From positions 3,252,501 to 3,316,500 of the forward strand of contig NZ_CP098774.1 in NCBI RefSeq assembly GCF_028473665.1: a stretch of 64,000 nucleotides of DNA, in the 5' to 3' direction. Position 1 is the first letter of the stretch. Each line of letters starts with the position of its first letter. The position numbers were made by a program, and so were the translations under genes. The stretch is from Sphingomonas sp. QA11 (GTDB lineage Bacteria > Pseudomonadota > Alphaproteobacteria > Sphingomonadales > Sphingomonadaceae). This document shows, piece after piece, positions 45,705 through 53,960 of this stretch. A model generated the notes under the pieces. It was not told the origin of the DNA. It saw only the letters and a list, made by a program, of their open reading frames with translations, and made no database searches.

Positions 45705-46868
45705 CTACCCCTCGATAAAATGCGGCACGAACCGGGCGAGGTTGCGCGTCACCACGCCATCATCCTCGCGCACGCCGATGCCGGCAGGCTCATCCCCGAC
45801 GATCCACGCGCCGATCACCGGATAGCGGCCATCGAACATCGCGGGCGGGTGATAGGCCTGGCGGATATGGCCTTCAGCGCCATAGCCCTCATCGAGCACG
45901 GTTTCCGCCTTACCATTGCGCGAGACCAGGATGTTGGCGCCTTCACGGCTAAAGAGCGGCTTGCGCACATACTCCTCGCCGAGCGACCTGGCGGCCGGAT
46001 CGTCATCGAAAAAGGCGGGAAGCAGATTGGGGTGGCCGGGATGCCGCTCCCACAGCAACGGCAGGATGCCCTTGTTGGAGAGGATCGCCTTCCACGCCGG
46101 CTCGATCCAGCGCACGCCGGCCTTTGCCAGCCTGGGCGCATATTCCTCGCGGAACATGAATTCCCAGGGGTAGAGCTTGAACGCGGCCTGGAGCTCGAAG
46201 CCATCGGCGTCGACGAACCTGCCGTCGGCGTTGAGGCCGATATCGCCCATCCTGACGAATTTCGGCTCGATCCCCGCCTGGGTCGCAAGGTCCTCGAAGA
46301 AGCGGACAGTCTGGCGATCCTCCACCGCGTCACCATCAGCGGAGAAATGGACAAAGCCGCCGGTCGGAAAGATCGTCGCGAAACGATCGCGCAGGCGGTC
46401 GAACAGGCTGTTGAACTGGTCGGTGTTCACCGGCAGCGTGCCGGCCTCGAGCAGTTCCTCAAGCCAGAGCCACTGGAAGGTCGCGCACTCGAACACCGAG
46501 GTCGGCGTGTCGGCGTTGTATTCGTAGAGCTTCGCCGGACCGGCGCCGTCATAAGCGAGATCGAAGCGGCCGTAGAGCGAGGGCTGCCGGGTACGCCAGG
46601 ATTCCGCGACGAGCTCATGCTGTTCCGCCGGGATGGCCAGCCGGGCAAGCAGCGCCTCATCGCGCACCACCTGCTCGACCAGATCGAGGCAGAGCGCGTG
46701 AAGGTGCTCGGCGGCGGGCTCGATCCGCTCCTCGATCTCCTCCAGCGTGAAGGCATAGGCGGCACTCTCGTCCCAATAGGGCGCGCCGCCGGTGTCGTGA
46801 TAGACGAAGCCGATCGCATCAGCCTTGGCGCGCCAGTCGGCGCGGGGCTCGAGCGTGATGCGCCGCAT
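45705..46868 (-). CDS. ATP-grasp glutathionylspermidine synthase family protein (YjfC-like)
   Basis: A 387-residue protein of the C-terminal (synthetase) domain of glutathionylspermidine synthase, as in E. coli YjfC and YgiC. It shows YWDESAAYAFTLEEIEE, PSLYGRFDLAYDG, LYEYNADTPTSVFECATFQW and the ATP-grasp end PLLWERHPGHPNLLPAFFDD, YVRKPLFSREGANI. There is no amidase domain. These proteins probably ligate an amine to a peptide; the substrate is unknown. The ATG fits the family start, MRRITLEPR. It lies 10 bases downstream of the PspA-like gene on the same strand, which is the yjf gene neighbourhood. Confidence 0.9.
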   Translation of the reverse strand: MRRITLEPRADWRAKADAIGFVYHDTGGAPYWDESAAYAFTLEEIEERIEPAAEHLHALCLDLVEQVVRDEALLARLAIPAEQHELVAESWRTRQPSLYGRFDLAYDGAGPAKLYEYNADTPTSVFECATFQWLWLEELLEAGTLPVNTDQFNSLFDRLRDRFATIFPTGGFVHFSADGDAVEDRQTVRFFEDLATQAGIEPKFVRMGDIGLNADGRFVDADGFELQAAFKLYPWEFMFREEYAPRLAKAGVRWIEPAWKAILSNKGILPLLWERHPGHPNLLPAFFDDDPAARSLGEEYVRKPLFSREGANILVSRNGKAETVLDEGYGAEGHIRQAYHPPAMFDGRYPVIGAWIVGDEPAGIGVREDDGVVTRNLARFVPHFIEG

Positions 46869-46878
46869 GGTTTTCGCC

Positions 46879-47610
46879 TTAGCTCTCGGTTGAATCAGTG
46901 TCGCGACGCTGCTCGATCTGCAGCGTCGGCTTCGGCGGTGCGAGGCGCGCGAGCACGTCGTCGGCCGAGGACTGGCCGGGCAGGATGCCGGCAAGGCGGA
47001 GTTTTTCATCGAGATCGGCACCGGTGCGGCGATCCTCGAGCTCGCCGGCGGCGCGGAGCTTCTCACCGCGGATCATCTGGCGCTCGCGGATTCGCGCGAG
47101 GCTGTCGGCGGCCGAGCCAAGCGAAGTGCCCGCACCGCTGGCGGCGACGGTGGCCTGGGCCTTCTGCACTGATTCATTGACCTTCACGACGTCGACCTCG
47201 CGGCGGAGCTGCTCGATCTTGCGGTCGGTCGCGGCGATGGCGGTGTGAATCTGCTCCTCCGCCTGGCGCATATCGGCGACCTGCGGCGCCTTCATCGAGA
47301 TATCCTGTTCGAGATCGGCGATGCGCTGGGCCACCTGGCGGGCGAGATCCATATTGCCCTTCTCGACCGCGGTGCGCGCCGAGCCTTCATATTTGGCGAC
47401 CTGGGACTGGAAGCTATCGACCTCCGCCTCAAGGATGCGGCGGCGGGCGACCAGGCCGGCGAGATCGTCGCGCGCCTTGCCCTGCGCCTTGTCGGCGTCG
47501 CGGATCTCCTGATCGAGGATGCGTAGCGCATTGGCGTCGACCACCGCGGCGGCGGCGTCGTTCCCGGCGGCGCGGCCGAGGGTGAAAAGCTTGCTCCAGA
47601 TGGCCATCAT
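46879..47610 (-). CDS. PspA/IM30 family protein (YjfJ-like)
   Basis: Membrane-stress, ESCRT-III-like coiled-coil protein. The 243-residue protein starts IWSKLFTLGRAAGNDAAAAV, then a long helical coiled coil (about 25-175; ILDQEIRDADKAQGKARDDL, VAQRIADLEQDISMKAPQVA). It lacks the classical PspA amphipathic N-terminal helix sequence, as in YjfJ. The end is QSSADDVLARLAPP, typical of this group. GGAGAGAGA precedes tandem ATGs. It lies between the DUF2170 and ATP-grasp genes; spacing of 16 and 10 bases makes one operon. Confidence 0.9.
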   Translation of the reverse strand: MMAIWSKLFTLGRAAGNDAAAAVVDANALRILDQEIRDADKAQGKARDDLAGLVARRRILEAEVDSFQSQVAKYEGSARTAVEKGNMDLARQVAQRIADLEQDISMKAPQVADMRQAEEQIHTAIAATDRKIEQLRREVDVVKVNESVQKAQATVAASGAGTSLGSAADSLARIRERQMIRGEKLRAAGELEDRRTGADLDEKLRLAGILPGQSSADDVLARLAPPKPTLQIEQRRDTDSTES

Positions 47611-47626
47611 TCTCTCTCCGGACAGG

Positions 47627-48070
47627 TTATCGGGCGGTGGTCGGGGCGAAGGCGGCGCGCAGATCCCTGGCCGCATCGATCGCGTTTTCCGCCAGCGTGT
47701 GCAGTTCGATCACGATCGTATCGAGCGGCGAGGTGGTGGCGAGTTCGCCGAACAATTCATAGAAATCGCGGCCATCGACGGTAGCGATGCCGAAGTTGGA
47801 GAGCGGCACCAGCTTCTGCGTCTTCAGGAGGAATTCGTTGAAGGCGGGGCGATCGGGCTGTTCGTCGCACGGCCAGAGCAGCACCGAGGCGGCGATCTGC
47901 GCCTCGCTGACATTGACGAACACCTCAAGGTCGCCCTGGCCGTGCATCGTCGCGAGCAGGACGGGATCGGCCCCTTCGACGACGCGCAGGCTGAACTCCC
48001 CGGCGGCGACGGCCGCGGTGCCGTCCAGCGCCGCTTTCAGTGTGCGAACGGTCCAGGCAGTGTCGGTCAT
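47627..48070 (-). CDS. DUF2170 protein (YjfI-like)
   Basis: A 147-residue cytoplasmic protein matching YjfI/DUF2170: a first half with HGQGDLEVFVNVSEAQIAASV, then LLWPCDEQPDRPAFNEFLLK and LVPLSNFGIATVDGRDFYEL, and the end FGELATTSPLDTIVIELHTL. Its function is unknown, but it is found with PspA-like proteins in the yjf operon. First gene of the minus-strand operon DUF2170-PspA-ATP-grasp. It diverges from the DUF2491 gene with about 155 bases between starts, which must hold both promoters. Confidence 0.9.
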   Translation of the reverse strand: MTDTAWTVRTLKAALDGTAAVAAGEFSLRVVEGADPVLLATMHGQGDLEVFVNVSEAQIAASVLLWPCDEQPDRPAFNEFLLKTQKLVPLSNFGIATVDGRDFYELFGELATTSPLDTIVIELHTLAENAIDAARDLRAAFAPTTAR

Positions 48071-48225
48071 GGTTTTCTCCCGGGCGTCGTCATGTGGTGG
48101 TGAGATAGGCGCTCATAGAAGATTTGCCACGCCGTGCCAGCACTCCCGTCGCATCGGATCGTCGCATCCGGTCCTTCCACGATGGCGCGCGCGCGTCTAT
48201 GGCGGGCTTCGCACTATTCGAGGCC

Positions 48226-48867
48226 ATGATGTTCGACCGTCTGTTCGGCCGCAAGCAGGCGCTTGCGGACTCCGCGATCCCCACCATCCGCAACGTGACG
48301 ATCGGCCGTACCGTCATGCTCGATCCGCTGGCCTGGCGGCGATTCGGGTCGGAACTGACGTTCCCGTTCGACGGCGATACATTGCAGATCGTGGCGCAGG
48401 GGCTGGTGAAGCTCGACGACGGAGGCTTTGTCCATCGTTTCTATACTGACGACGATGTGATGTTCCAGGCGGTATCGAGCGACCGCGCCGGGCAGGAAGT
48501 GACCGACGTCACCCTGTTCGTGCCGTGGCAGAGCTATTATCCGGGATCGGCGGCGGAGCGCGCGGCATGGCGCGAACGGCTGACGGCGCGCACCTTCACC
48601 GACACGGGGCTGCCCGACTATCGCCGCTTCTGGTTCGGCGAAGAGTCCCCGCGGCAGGAGCCGGTGACATTCTGGGAAGAGCTGCACGACGACCGCGACG
48701 GGATCGTCGACCGGCGCATCTTCCAGACCAGCATGTTGTTCGCGCGCGAGCTGGCCGGCGACGGGATCGAGCTGCTGCTGGCGATCGACCAGGAGAACCA
48801 GAACGGTGACGTATCGTTCGAGATCATGCTAGGCGTCGTGCTCGAACTGGGCGAATTCCGGGCCTGA
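48226..48867 (+). CDS. DUF2491 protein (YjfK-like)
   Basis: A 213-residue protein of the DUF2491 family, the YjfK partner of the yjf set. It starts MMFDRLFGRKQA, and contains NVTIGRTVMLDPLAWRRFGS, FVHRFYTDDDVMFQAVSSD, GLPDYRRFWFGEESPRQEPV and FWEELHDDRDGIVDRRIFQT. No membrane segments or signal. Two ATGs in a row make the exact start uncertain, and one nine codons earlier is possible. It is the first gene of a plus-strand operon with DUF350 and DUF1190 proteins, divergent from the PspA operon. Confidence 0.88.
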   Translation: MMFDRLFGRKQALADSAIPTIRNVTIGRTVMLDPLAWRRFGSELTFPFDGDTLQIVAQGLVKLDDGGFVHRFYTDDDVMFQAVSSDRAGQEVTDVTLFVPWQSYYPGSAAERAAWRERLTARTFTDTGLPDYRRFWFGEESPRQEPVTFWEELHDDRDGIVDRRIFQTSMLFARELAGDGIELLLAIDQENQNGDVSFEIMLGVVLELGEFRA

Positions 48868-48878
48868 GAGGACATGCG

Positions 48879-49292
48879 ATGATCGATCCCCACAGCTTCA
48901 AGGCGAACGCGCTCGCCTTCCTCATCGCCTTCGTCGCGGCGGGCGTCTTCACGATGCTATTCAAGGTCATCTACCAGGCGGCGACACCCTATAACGAGCA
49001 CAAGCTGATCCGGGACGGCAACGTCGCGGCGGCGGTCACGTTGGGCGCGGCGCTGCTCGGTTATATCCTGCCGCTCGCGTCAGCACTGGAAAACACCGTG
49101 AGCCTGATCGAGTTCGCCGCATGGGCGGTGCTGGCGGGCGTGATCCAGATCGTGACCTTCACCGTCGTCCGCCGGGTCGTGATGCGCGACCTGAGCGACC
49201 GGGTGGAGCGCGGCGAGCTTGCCGCGGCGATCTATATGGGAAGCATCTCGATCGGCGTGGGGCTGCTCAACGCCGCCTGCATGACCTCCTGA
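48879..49292 (+). CDS. DUF350 membrane protein (YjfL-like)
   Basis: A 137-residue inner-membrane protein with four hydrophobic segments (AFLIAFVAAGVFTMLFKVIY; VTLGAALLGYILPLASAL; LIEFAAWAVLAGVIQIVTF; AIYMGSISIGVGLLNAACM). NEHKLIRDGNVAAAVTLGA, a DUF350 feature, lies between the first two. The family is duplicated two-helix units. It is the YjfL member of the set, 11 bases after DUF2491 and 11 bases before DUF1190. Confidence 0.9.
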   Translation: MIDPHSFKANALAFLIAFVAAGVFTMLFKVIYQAATPYNEHKLIRDGNVAAAVTLGAALLGYILPLASALENTVSLIEFAAWAVLAGVIQIVTFTVVRRVVMRDLSDRVERGELAAAIYMGSISIGVGLLNAACMTS

Positions 49293-49303
49293 AGGGACTG
49301 GCG

Positions 49304-49864
49304 ATGAAGCGATCCAGATCCATCGTCCTGACCGGCCTGATGGCCGGAACGGGCTTCTCGCTAAGCGCGTGCGAGGTCTCCGACACGGGCAAGCAGGTCG
49401 ACGCGGTCAGCTATACCTCGGTGGCTGAATGCCGCGCGGCGGGCACCGTCCCGGCGGCACAGTGCGAGACCGCCTATGCCGAAGCGGCCAAGGCCGATGC
49501 GAAGACAGCGCCGCGTTTCGAAGATCGCAAGACCTGCGAGGAGCAGTTCGGCGCCGCCCAGTGCGTGCCGCGCAACGAGAATGGCGGCAGCTTCTTCACG
49601 CCACTGCTGACCGGATTCATCATCGGCCAAGCGCTGAACAATGTCGGCGGCGGCTATCGCGGGGCGCCGATGTATCGCGACCGCGACGGCGGCTATTATG
49701 GCGGCGCGGGCGGGATGGTGAGCCGGGACTATGTGACCGGGCGGACGCGCGTGGGATCGGAAGCGTTCAATCCGGCGGCGCGTGCGCCGACTCGGGTACA
49801 ATCGCGTAGTTCGGTAATCTCGCGCGGCGGGTTCGGCGGCGGCGGGCGCGGGTTCGGGGGTTAG
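49304..49864 (+). CDS. DUF1190 lipoprotein (YjfM-like)
   Basis: A 186-residue exported protein of the DUF1190 (YjfM/YgiB) family. The signal sequence ends LMAGTGFSLSAC, a plausible lipobox (LSAC). Conserved cysteines follow in ECRAAGTVPAAQCETAY and KTCEEQFGAAQC, then a hydrophobic/glycine segment (FFTPLLTGFIIGQALNN) and a Gly/Tyr/Arg-rich tail. Last gene of the plus-strand operon. YgiB and YgiC (ATP-grasp) are also paired in E. coli, which supports a link with the ATP-grasp protein encoded at 45.7 kb. Confidence 0.88.
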   Translation: MKRSRSIVLTGLMAGTGFSLSACEVSDTGKQVDAVSYTSVAECRAAGTVPAAQCETAYAEAAKADAKTAPRFEDRKTCEEQFGAAQCVPRNENGGSFFTPLLTGFIIGQALNNVGGGYRGAPMYRDRDGGYYGGAGGMVSRDYVTGRTRVGSEAFNPAARAPTRVQSRSSVISRGGFGGGGRGFGG

Positions 49865-49907
49865 GCCGGGCTCCCTGGAGCGGCTAGCGTTGAGTATAGG
49901 CGCCCCG

Positions 49908-49991
49908 TTCGTCCCGAACAGCCATCGAACCCCTCCATGACGCTCGGGCAAGGCCTGTCGAGATCGCGTATCGGGGGACAAGCGTCACGCG
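49908..49991. repeat. Dispersed intergenic repeat, copy 2
   Basis: Diverged copy of the repeat at 41388: both begin TTCGTCCCGA and share CATCGA, GACGCTCG and GGCCTGTCGA in order. Its hairpin arms are less well conserved. It lies between the DUF1190 gene and the convergent transporter gene. Confidence 0.6.
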
Positions 49992-50045
49992 CTCAATCGG
50001 GCCCCATTGTACCCACGGAACGAACTGGCGCCCAAGAAACCCCAT

Positions 50046-51668
50046 TCAATCGGCATTCGCCGTGCCCGGCTTGGTCTCGTGCAGGCCGACCGCCGTCACC
50101 ACCAGCGCCATCGCCACCACCGCGAAGGTGTACCACAGTCCGGCATAGGGATCGCCGGTCTTGGCGACGATATACTGGCCGATGAACGGCAGGAATCCGC
50201 CGAAATAGCCGGTACCGATATGATAGGGGATCGACATCGAGCTGTAGCGGATGCGCGGCGGGAACATCTCCGCCAGCAGCGCGGCGACCGGGCCATAGGT
50301 CATCCCCGAAAGAGCACCCATGACGATGATCGCGAGCATGATGACGATGATGCTGCGGACGCCCGGCACGACCTTGTCCAGATTGTAGCCGGCCTCGGTC
50401 AGCGCCTTGTCCAGGCCGGCCGGGCTGGTATCCGCCACCGGCACCTGGCCGATCATGACCAGAGTTACCGGCGTATGGGCCTTGGTATAGGCGACGCCCT
50501 TTTTCGAGAAATAGTCGAGCAGCTCGCCGCATTTGTCGACCTGCTTCGCGGCGAAGGGATTGTAGTTGCAGGTCGGGCCGGAGACGACGACCGGCGCATG
50601 GCGAGCGGCGCGCGCCAGATCCGGGTTGGCGGCGCTGCCCAGCATCCAGAACATCGGGAAGAGCAGGCACAGCGTCATCGCGTAGCCGAGAATGATCGGC
50701 GTCTTGCGGCCGACCCGGTCCGACAGGCGGCCGAAGAACACGAACCAGAACAGGCTGAGCGTTGCGCCGAAACCGACGATGAGCTGGGCGGTGGTCGATT
50801 CGACCCGCATGGTCGTCTGAAGGAAGGAAAGCACGGTGAAGGTCGCGGTGTACCAGATCACCGTCAGCCCGGCCGAGATGCCGAACAACGCGACGAACAG
50901 CCGCCTGAGATTGCCGGGATAGGTGAAGCTCTCCGTAAAGGGGTTCTTGGCCGTCTCGCCCGAGGCCTTCATCGCCTTGAACACCGGACTCTCGTTGAGC
51001 TTCAGCCGCATCCACAGTGACACGGCGAGCAGCAGCAGCGAAAAGACGAAGGGGAAGCGCCAGCCCCAGCTTTCCCAGATGGCGGGCGGCATCAGCCCCT
51101 TCGACAGGAGCACGACGATCAGGCTGAGGATGAAGCCGCCGACCACGCTCGCCTGGATGAAACTGGTGTAGAAGCCGCTTTTCCCCTTGCCGCTATGCTC
51201 GGCGACGTAGATCGCCGCCCCGCCATATTCGCCACCGAGCGCCAGCCCCTGCAGGATGCGCAGGCCGATGACGATGAACGGCGCGGCGAGCCCGATCGAG
51301 GCGGCCGACGGCACCAGCCCCACGCCCGCGGTGGCGACGCCCATCAACGTGATGGTGACGAGGAAGGTGTATTTACGGCCCCATTTGTCGCCAAGAAAAC
51401 CGAACAGCACCGCACCAAGCGGACGGAAGCCGAAGCCGACCGCGAACACCGCCCAGGCGGCAAGCGTCTGGACCAGCTCATTGCCGGCAGGGAAGAAGAC
51501 ACGGCCGATGATGCCGGACGCGGCGAGCGTGCCGTAGATGAAGAAATCATACCATTCGAAGATCGTGCCGAGCGACGACGCGGTGATGACGAGCTGGATG
51601 TCCTTCCGGCTCGGCTCGGGCGGTACGCCCTGTTCGGGCGCCATGTCGGCTGCCGCGGTCGTGGCCAT
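50046..51668 (-). CDS. MFS transporter, metabolite:H+ symporter (MHS) type
   Basis: A 540-residue inner-membrane transporter. N-terminal ITASSLGTIFEWYDFFIYGT, FRPLGAVLFGFLGDKWGRKY and LRILQGLALGGEYGGAAIYV are signatures of the ShiA/ProP/KgtP branch. The second half has GRLSDRVGRKTPIIL and PVAALLAEMFPPRIRYSSMS, again typical. Between two late membrane segments lies an unusual insert of about 85 residues (about 365-450) with two cysteines, SGPTCNYNPF and DKCGELLDYF; ordinary MHS proteins of about 440 residues lack it. The substrate is not predictable. It converges with the DUF1190 gene. Confidence 0.88.
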   Translation of the reverse strand: MATTAAADMAPEQGVPPEPSRKDIQLVITASSLGTIFEWYDFFIYGTLAASGIIGRVFFPAGNELVQTLAAWAVFAVGFGFRPLGAVLFGFLGDKWGRKYTFLVTITLMGVATAGVGLVPSAASIGLAAPFIVIGLRILQGLALGGEYGGAAIYVAEHSGKGKSGFYTSFIQASVVGGFILSLIVVLLSKGLMPPAIWESWGWRFPFVFSLLLLAVSLWMRLKLNESPVFKAMKASGETAKNPFTESFTYPGNLRRLFVALFGISAGLTVIWYTATFTVLSFLQTTMRVESTTAQLIVGFGATLSLFWFVFFGRLSDRVGRKTPIILGYAMTLCLLFPMFWMLGSAANPDLARAARHAPVVVSGPTCNYNPFAAKQVDKCGELLDYFSKKGVAYTKAHTPVTLVMIGQVPVADTSPAGLDKALTEAGYNLDKVVPGVRSIIVIMLAIIVMGALSGMTYGPVAALLAEMFPPRIRYSSMSIPYHIGTGYFGGFLPFIGQYIVAKTGDPYAGLWYTFAVVAMALVVTAVGLHETKPGTANAD

Positions 51669-51805
51669 GCTTGCTTCTCCCCTTGGGAGAGACGTTTAGC
51701 GGGATATGTGAGAGCGGCAAGATGGGGTTTGGAAGGCGATCGAAACGGATCGCCAGACCCGCGGGGCTTTGCCATAACTGACGGACCGCCATGCGAGGGA
51801 ATGCC

Positions 51806-52390
51806 ATGCTGAGCGATGCCTTGCTTGACGAGATCCGAGCGCTGCATTCGGGGCCGGACCGCGGCTATCATGGCTGGAGCCATCCGCTCGCGCTGCTCAA
51901 ACTGTACGGCGAGGTCGAAGACCGGCTGCACGATCCGCTCGCCGTGCGATGCGCCATCCTGCTGCATGATGCGATCTACGAGCCGCGACGGAGCGACAAT
52001 GAGCGCCGCAGTGCGGAACTGGCGAAGAAGATGCTGAACGGGGTGGTGCCTGACAGGACGCTGGGCCGCGTGCTCCGGCTGATCGAGGCGACGGCGCGCC
52101 ACGCGATTCCGGTCGGACTTCCCGAAGATGAAGTAGCGGACATGGTAATGTTCCTCGACATGGACCTGTCCATTCTCGGGGCCGCACCGGACGTTTTCGA
52201 TGCCTATGAAGCTGGCGTTCGGCATGAGTATCGCGAGGTGCCGGAGGCAGCCTTCCGCGCTGGGCGCGCCGCCATATTGGAGGGATTTGTGGCGCGTGAC
52301 GCGCTGTATTTTTCCGATTGGGGACGAATCCGCTTCGGCGCCGCCGCCCGCCGGAATCTGGTACGATCGATCGCGACGCTACGCGCATAG
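51806..52390 (+). CDS. HD-superfamily metal-dependent hydrolase-like protein
   Basis: A 194-residue cytoplasmic protein resembling the predicted HD-type phosphohydrolases of COG4339. Metal-site candidates: YHGWSHPLALL (His), CAILLHDAIYEP (His-Asp), and MFLDMDLSILGA (Asp), with ATARHAIP in between. No catalytic partner domain. The second ATG (MLSDALLDE) was preferred because GAGGGA lies ahead of it; the first ATG is five codons earlier. The transporter gene is divergent, 138 bases away. Substrate unknown. Confidence 0.82.
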   Translation: MLSDALLDEIRALHSGPDRGYHGWSHPLALLKLYGEVEDRLHDPLAVRCAILLHDAIYEPRRSDNERRSAELAKKMLNGVVPDRTLGRVLRLIEATARHAIPVGLPEDEVADMVMFLDMDLSILGAAPDVFDAYEAGVRHEYREVPEAAFRAGRAAILEGFVARDALYFSDWGRIRFGAAARRNLVRSIATLRA

Positions 52391-52582
52391 CACCAGCGAG
52401 GTGCTGCTTTCCTGATGTTGCTTGATAGTGTCCTCGGGCACGCCCGCACGAAACGCTGAATTTGCAGGATGATGACATCGGCGCATCCATTCACCTGACC
52501 AGATGCACAGCCGGACAGAATCGATGGAACCGGCACGCGCGGCTTCAGTTGCGAGCAGGTCGTAAACCATAGGAAGAACGCG

Positions 52583-52885
52583 ATGTCGCCATCTGTGACG
52601 AAATTTGCCCCCGCAGTCTTGATTTTGGCTGGTGCGCTGGGCCTGGGTGGCTGCGCCACAAAAGGGTATGTGAGGGACCAGATCGCTCCCGTGAGCCAGC
52701 GGGTCGATGCGCTCGAGACAAGGCTGCAGGCAACCGACGGCACGGCGAAGTCCGCTCTGGCGGAAGCACAGGCCGCGTCCGGGCAGGCGCAGAATAATGG
52801 CCAGCGCCTGGATCAGCTCAATTCCCGCGTGGATGGCATCGAGCAACGGATGCAGGAAAATCAACGGAAGAAGCCACGCAATTGA
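52583..52885 (+). CDS. Small coiled-coil lipoprotein
   Basis: A 100-residue lipoprotein. Signal and lipobox are FAPAVLILAGALGLGGC (Cys24). The mature part is a single predicted coiled coil (VSQRVDALETRLQATDGTAK to GQRLDQLNSRVDGIEQRMQ), preceded by ATKGYVRDQI, which recurs in small lipoproteins of alphaproteobacteria. The shape recalls Lpp-like or OmpA-fused lipoproteins, but there is no C-terminal lysine-only anchor. Outer-membrane attachment inferred. An L,D-transpeptidase-like gene follows 91 bases later, which may be meaningful for murein attachment. Confidence 0.8.
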   Translation: MSPSVTKFAPAVLILAGALGLGGCATKGYVRDQIAPVSQRVDALETRLQATDGTAKSALAEAQAASGQAQNNGQRLDQLNSRVDGIEQRMQENQRKKPRN

Positions 52886-52976
52886 TGCCGCAAGGCAGCG
52901 AATGCTAAGCAGACCGTGATTTCCAGCGTCGGTCGCTCCTCTGGGAGCGGCCGTTTCATGTCGAGCGCCTCGATCG

Positions 52977-53675
52977 ATGATCAATACTCTTCTGGCGCTC
53001 GCCGGATTTGCCCTGACTGATCCCGCACCCGCACAGCATGCGAAACGCGTTCAGGCGTCAGGATCAACGGTGCCGCAGCCGGTGGTTACGGAAGATGAGG
53101 GCGTAGCGGGCCAATCGGCGGCGACCATGCGCGTTGCCGATTGGATCGCCGCGTCGGCGGACAACGGCGCTCTGCCCTATCTCATCATCGACAAAAACGC
53201 TGCTTCCCTCCTTCTGTTCGATGCGAAGGGTAAAGCGCTCGCCAAGGTCCCGGTGTTGATCGGCGTCGCCGTCGGGGACGATGCCAGCCCCGGCATCGGC
53301 AGCAAGAATCTCGCCGAGATCGGCCCCGCCGAGAAGACCACGCCTGCAGGACGCTTCCTTGCGAAATACGGACTGGCGGCCGGACGGCAAAAAGTGCTCT
53401 GGGTCGATTACGCCACGTCAGTGGCGCTTCATCCGATCCCCAAGGGGGCGAGCCCGAAGGAACGGCGCCGCCAGCGGATGCTGTCGCCGACCCCGGACGA
53501 CAACCGCATCACATTCGGCTGCATCAACGTGCCCATGGCCTTCTACAACAAGAGCCTGCGCCCGCTTTTCCAGAAGAAGGGCGGATATGTCTATATACTG
53601 CCCGATACCAAGCCGCTTGAGGCGGTTTTCCCCCGCTTGCGGGTTCAGGCTCTCCTGAACGGCAGTTCGCGCTGA
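52977..53675 (+). CDS. L,D-transpeptidase-like (YkuD) protein
   Basis: A 232-residue exported protein with a weak signal (MINTLLALAGFALTDPAPA). The YkuD core starts at LPYLIIDKNAASLLLFDAKG, continues VPVLIGVAVGDD and KTTPAGRFLAKYG, and ends with the catalytic cysteine in ITFGCINVP. The usual S/T-H-G-C box reads T-F-G-C here, so the second histidine-type position is changed; a histidine in VALHPIPKGAS is upstream. This variant is known in a YkuD subgroup, so loss of activity should not be assumed. Periplasmic peptidoglycan role inferred. Confidence 0.83.
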   Translation: MINTLLALAGFALTDPAPAQHAKRVQASGSTVPQPVVTEDEGVAGQSAATMRVADWIAASADNGALPYLIIDKNAASLLLFDAKGKALAKVPVLIGVAVGDDASPGIGSKNLAEIGPAEKTTPAGRFLAKYGLAAGRQKVLWVDYATSVALHPIPKGASPKERRRQRMLSPTPDDNRITFGCINVPMAFYNKSLRPLFQKKGGYVYILPDTKPLEAVFPRLRVQALLNGSSR

Positions 53676-53904
53676 CAGCGGGGCGCGAGTCTGAAATCAG
53701 TCGATCTGCCTGTTCGACGGGAAGCGTCGAGTTCCGGACCGTCTTCGTCCCTCTTCAGCCAGAGCGGGTTCACACGGCGCGCAGAGATCGGGGCAAAGTC
53801 GGCGCATGCCAAGCGCGGCAGGGGACGCCTTCCAAGCATCGCCAGGCCGAAGATCGTTGAACGCCGGTCGATCGAGAGCCGATCACGGCGCCGGGTAATG
53901 GCCT

Positions 53905-53931
53905 CTTCCCCACCCGGCAAGGGCGGGGAAG
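53905..53931. repeat. GC-rich hairpin past the TonB receptor
   Basis: Arms CTTCCCCACCC and GGGCGGGGAAG with one mismatch and a GGCAA loop, 30 bases beyond the receptor stop. There is no T-tract on the minus strand. The outer CTTCCCC...GGGGAAG resembles the hairpin at 8439-8462. The rest of the 285 bases between the two flanking genes shows nothing recognisable. Confidence 0.55.
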
Positions 53932-53960
53932 ATTCCCGGATCGGCGCCGCGCCGAGGTGC

